From positions 39,271,669 to 39,335,668 of the forward strand of contig NC_031773.1 in the NCBI RefSeq assembly GCF_001522545.3: a stretch of 64,000 bases of DNA. Reading direction: 5' to 3'. The position numbers and the translations under genes were made by a program. Source of the stretch: Parus major. Lineage: Eukaryota; Chordata; Aves; Passeriformes; Paridae. A model generated the notes under the pieces. It did not search any database. It had not been told where the DNA came from and saw nothing but the letters and a program-made list of their open reading frames with translations. Each line of letters opens with the position of its first letter. The first letter of the stretch is position 1. This document shows positions 60,101 to 64,000 of this stretch, piece after piece.

Positions 60101-63100
60101 GCAATTAAAGGTAATTATATTCTATACAATTATACTTGCATTAGCATGTCTCTGAAAACATCACACAAGAATGTAAAAAAAATGTTCATGAATGACACTC
60201 TAAAAAAATAAGAGCTCTGTGAGCTATGGAAGACTTAAAACACATTAGAAAAATTATTTTATTCTGGTGTCTACAACAGCATCATTTATACTACAGCAAA
60301 ACTATTTAAAAATGCAAGACTAAATTCAGACCTTCTGCAGACACAGGTAGTTATACAGACTTCAATGACACTGCATCACTTTAATATCGCTGGGAAATTC
60401 GTTCTCCATTCCTACAAAATTTTGTTCATGGCTTTATCCTACAATAAAACCCTGCTCCTTAAGTTTTTGCTACAGGAGAATACTTCCTACTATTATAGAA
60501 CAAACACAATAAATGGACAAAACCCGCCAAGTTTCTTTCTCAGGATTGTTCATTATCAGTAGACTTGATCTTAACAGCTTGTATGACTACTGCCAGATAA
60601 CCGGCCCAACAGAAACATCTAGAGACAGAATGTTACAACCTAGAGCTCTTAAATGTCAGTTTTTCTTTCCACTGCACATAATTTCTAAAGAATTAATTTG
60701 CCTTACCGTAGTTTCTCACTTCTGCTTTCACAGAAGTGAATTTTTTTTCTCAGTATTTTCTCCTCACAAATCAACCTCAGTGAAATACTTCAGAGACTTA
60801 AAGGACGAGCTAACTTTAACCTATTAAAATGGAGAAAATGCATCATTTATTCAGCAGTCTTTTCTTATATGTACTTTTTTGAAGGAACAAATTCAGTAGT
60901 TACCACTCCTTCAAGTGAAGTAATCTCAGCAATTATGAAGAAACTCTACCTCTGGTTGGTCAAACTCAAAAGGTACAACTGCAGACAACTTGAAACAAAA
61001 TCTCCATATTCTAAGCTCACCATATAAGATACAAGAGAGGCCTGAGTTTATTGTACAATTTTATCACACTTCTCAAAAGTGAGAGACTATAAAAGTATAT
61101 TCAATATTTCAATAATGTATTAAAAGTTATTTAAGTTGCAAAAATCAATTGCTGAAAATTAGGTATTACCGGGTATATAGTTGCCCCAAGACCCTAATTC
61201 TCTGACCTCTGTGCTTTAGAATGGATCAATAAGTAAATCATGTTGTCCTTGGGAAGAATTTATGTGATTACTTCTTCCTCTGTGTTTTTTATATATAAGC
61301 AAAAAGCCAGACTGGACACATGGGTTAGCGGAAATCTTACTTCTCATTGCATTTGACTATTTGATTTCATTACATGAATCATGCTTTCAAGTTATGTTAC
61401 AATAAATGCCTATATCTTTAGAAAGGTAACTATTAATACCAATTCCACTACTGAAAATCAAACAAATGTAAATGTAAATGGGTATTACAGTTTTCATCCC
61501 TTCTCCATTTTGGCTTAAGGAGAGCATTCTGAATTATTAATATTGCAGCGCACATTTCTGACACTTGAAATGAATAAATATCATTAGCCAGCAGCAAGAA
61601 ACTCTTTTCCCGAAGTGGGAAATACACTACTGACACCGTGACTCAAGGCACTGTTGTCCACAGCATTCCACAAACATTTTCTTTGCTTTCTCCCATACAA
61701 AGAAGGAATCCCTACCCTTAGGAGTGAAGGGTAAGAATGCAGAGCTCTTTTTCAGTGTAGGCTTATGGGAAACTCAGTCCAGTTACTGCCACTGCTTAAT
61801 GCAACTGTTCTGGCACTTAACACTGCATTTTCACACCACTTTTTACTGTCTTGACGGGATTTCTGGCCCTTCAATACAATAGTATTTGGTTGTTCTTTGT
61901 CAATGGCATGTTTTTTCCTAAATTATTTAAATATGTTTCCTGAGTAATGGCAAGGTTGCTTTGAATCAATTTTCAAGGACAAATGGAGTTGCTGAAGTTT
62001 TAATTGGCCACCTGCGGATATGTCAAAGTTATTCTGCAACTGAGAATCTAGAGATACCTAAAGTCATATGGAAAAGCAGCTACCATTGCTATGCTGATCT
62101 ATAAAATCTGGGACCAAAAACTGTTCTTCCAAAATCAACAGGTATTTTGTCTTTTAATTAAGAACATTACTCATGGAGATGAGTGAAATGGTCAAAACAA
62201 TGGAAAGCAGTTGTGAAAAGAGATAAAAATGTCCTTAATGTTGTGTGCACTTCTGGTACACTACAGAATTACCAAAAAAAATCTTCCCAAAAAGATTCTA
62301 ACACAAATACTTCAAGTGGTAATCCCATACTACTTGAGCAGTGACTATTCCTTAACAATGTAATCTAAATCAAAAAGAAGAGCTGCCATGAGTAGATTGT
62401 GTTTCTGAATAATCCGTGATTTTCTGACTAATTCAGCATGTGAAAATTTTTGTGCGCACGGGTTTTTGCAGTATGGAAAAAAGACAACTGTAAGAATGAC
62501 AAGACATGAAAGGTCAACAGGAAAAAGATTATGCTACAAAACTAGTTTTGAGATGCCTTGGCAGTTTCACACACCCAGTTTTCTGTACTGGTGATACATC
62601 TGAACAGCTATGAAATGGTTTGGTTCTTTCATGCACAGGTCAAAACCAATGGGATTTTTTCTTCTTGAATCAGAAGTGCAGAGCTGATCCCAAAGGGAGT
62701 GTCTGATACGCACTGCATGAAGGCTGTGATTCTATGGTTATCTTAATATGGGGTGTGGGTAGACAAAAAACTTGTATATTAGCCAAAACGAAATTAAGCA
62801 ATCTTTCCTAATTATTTTTCATAGTTTCCTTTCTAATGTGATGCTGATAATGGGAAATATACTACTAAATAGAAAGAAACCGATTATGTTGCCATCGGTT
62901 TTTAAACAGATGGAGAAAGCTGCCTGTGTAAGACATCCAGCGTACATTTATATGACATCAGATAACAAAACCTTTACTATATTTACGCTTTTCTTTGTAG
63001 GGAGAAAATTGGGTCCATATCCTATGGTATGCCACAGTGACACACAGATGGTAACATACTATTTAAAAATTATTAGGCTTATCTTAGAAAATAACACTAC

Positions 63101-63289
63101 AGCAGTAAGCTTGTTACGTAGCAGTATCACAGGGAAAATAAAATAGTTGATGATAATGTGGTCTTTAACAAGTAAAAGAAAGTGTAATTTACTTAAATGT
63201 TTGAAATCCATCACAGCTCTCATGCGTGCCAGGTCAGTGTGACTGTGCAGACATATTACAATCATCTCATTTACTTCCACAACAAAAGC
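54180..63289 (-). other. Presumed SLC6A15 intron 1, no gene seen
   Basis: About 9.1 kb between the 5' UTR acceptor and the CpG island. Several plus-strand frames of 60-128 codons occur (for example 55161-55508 and 56642-57028), but none shows a known domain or a consistent splice context. No intact mobile element was recognised. Its intronic status depends on the first exon lying in or beyond the CpG island. Confidence 0.5.
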
Positions 63290-63498
63290 AATGCCTTGCG
63301 AAGAAATTCCAGTTCGCTCCAACACTAGCAAAACGAGAACAAAACCAGGCAATATGGGCACAGAAAATTAGAAGGATTAATAAGCAAATCGAAGAGAAAA
63401 AAGAATTAATAAGAGAACATTGTAGGTATGAATCTACCCTGAGGACACGTCGTAGCAGACGGCGGGCTGCAACCATCAAAACCCCGCACAGAAAATAA
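63226..63498 (+). other. Open frame of 90 codons with basic/acidic helical stretch, coding status unknown
   Basis: Plus-strand ATG-to-stop frame on the CpG island shore. Residues about 36-66 are rich in Lys, Arg, Glu and Ile with a coiled-coil-like pattern (QKIRRINKQIEEKKELIREH), followed by an arginine-rich end. I do not recognise it. Purine-rich DNA readily gives such sequence by chance, and no splice or homology evidence supports translation. Confidence 0.15.
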
Positions 63499-63549
63499 AC
63501 CCAAGTGGCACAGAGGTTGGGAGAAGGTGCTCATTACCATACCCACCCA

Positions 63550-63557
63550 AACATGGC
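63550..63557 (+). promoter_or_regulatory. YY1-like motif AACATGGC at the CpG island edge
   Basis: AACATGGC fits the YY1 consensus AANATGGC, which often sits at or just after transcription starts of CpG-island promoters. The same bases form a good translation-start context on the plus strand (AAACATGGCT). A single short motif is weak evidence. Confidence 0.3.
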
Positions 63558-63733
63558 TGACACCGGGGCGCCCCAGCCCCCGGCCCCCGGCGGGGCGAAA
63601 GACGCGAGCGGCGCTGGGAGCACCGAGCGGCCCCGCCGGGCGACGCCCACGCTCCGCAGCAACAATGCAGCGGCCGGGCCCGGCCCTGGCCCCGCGGCAC
63701 ATGGTGCGGATGGAGCCCGCGGGCCGCTGGTGG

Positions 63734-63765
63734 CCGGCTCCCTCAGCAGCCGGCTCCCTCAGCAG
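63734..63765. repeat. Tandem duplication of a 16-bp unit in the CpG island
   Basis: Two perfect copies of CCGGCTCCCTCAGCAG (63734-63749 and 63750-63765), followed by a partial third start CCGGC. This is a probable replication-slippage product in GC-rich promoter DNA. Confidence 0.9.
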
Positions 63766-64000
63766 CCGGCCCGCCCTGCTCTCCCCGGGCTCGGCCGTGC
63801 GGCGAGGCACATCACCGGGGATGCTCCCGGGGGGAAGCAGCCCGCGCCCCCGCTCCTCCCGGAACACGCGCCACACATGCATCTGGCATTTTTTACGCAA
63901 CACGCGGGAGATGAATGAAATTTCTTTCACTTGGAAAAAGATCTAAGTTCCTCGCCCTTACCAAGAGCAATAATAATTAAAACGCTGATTAAAACAGCCC

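Larger units (their letters stand above)
63290..63960. promoter_or_regulatory. CpG island, likely SLC6A15 promoter and non-coding first exon region
   Basis: This is the only strongly GC- and CpG-rich stretch in the window. The core is about 63560-63880, with GC-box-like GGGGCG and many CG dinucleotides, and there is a CpG-rich left shore from about 63290. It sits about 9.4 kb upstream of the SLC6A15 5' UTR acceptor, in the right place for the promoter of this minus-strand gene. I could not fix a first-exon donor. Minus-strand candidates include G|GTAAGG at about 63961 and ATG|GTAATG near 63532. A divergent plus-strand transcript is also possible. Confidence 0.6.

Noticed and set aside
62577..62745. 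Possible CR1 remnant ending GTGATTCTATGG
   Set aside because: Only the short ATTCTATG motif matches; the sequence before it does not follow the CR1 pattern well enough.
63406..63946. Several 74-174 codon frames on both strands in the CpG island
   Set aside because: High GC content suppresses stop codons in all frames. They are rich in Pro, Ala, Gly and Arg with no recognisable domain, so they are kept only as a question in the findings.
1..64000. CRISPR arrays, bacterial-type operons, tRNA or rRNA genes
   Set aside because: No regularly spaced repeats, rRNA blocks or tRNA cloverleaf sequences were seen, and the window is clearly vertebrate nuclear DNA.

Overview
The window looks like bird genomic DNA. 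It is AT-rich and CpG-poor, it carries several fossils of CR1 LINEs (the dominant avian retrotransposon) and a long terminal repeat of an ERVL-like endogenous retrovirus type common in birds, and its only clear gene is split into short exons with GT-AG introns. The species cannot be fixed from this sequence.

One protein-coding gene is supported. SLC6A15 (B0AT2/SBAT1/v7-3, a sodium-coupled neutral amino acid transporter) lies on the minus strand. Eleven coding exons between 53998 (ATG) and 28970 (TGA) were joined by hand. Every junction is GT-AG and phase-consistent, and together they give 2190 nt, i.e. 729 residues plus stop, essentially the family's usual length of about 730. The reading frame is intact, with no frameshift or stop. 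The first coding exon also carries about 181 nt of 5' UTR behind a strong acceptor at 54180-54182. A non-coding first exon must lie further upstream. The best candidate promoter is the only CpG island, about 63290-63960 at the right edge, which would make intron 1 roughly 9 kb. The 3' UTR probably runs about 1 kb, to AATAAA signals near 27990.

Layout: 1-27.9 kb is the 3' intergenic flank, with no gene recognised; it holds two CR1 fragments, one ERVL-type LTR, microsatellites, homopolymers and some perfect hairpins. 27.9-54.2 kb is SLC6A15 exons and introns, with a CR1 in intron 8 and a CR1 plus an old MIR-like SINE in intron 2. 54.2-63.3 kb is presumed intron 1, without recognisable genes. 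63.3-64 kb is the CpG island.

I did not find a new multigene system. The most useful second looks are an arginine in transmembrane helix 10 of the transporter, introns 2, 8 and 11 that stay open in the upstream frame for 53-64 codons (intron 11 with a membrane-like tail), two back-to-back perfect hairpins at 24378-24432, and the unresolved bidirectional potential of the CpG island.
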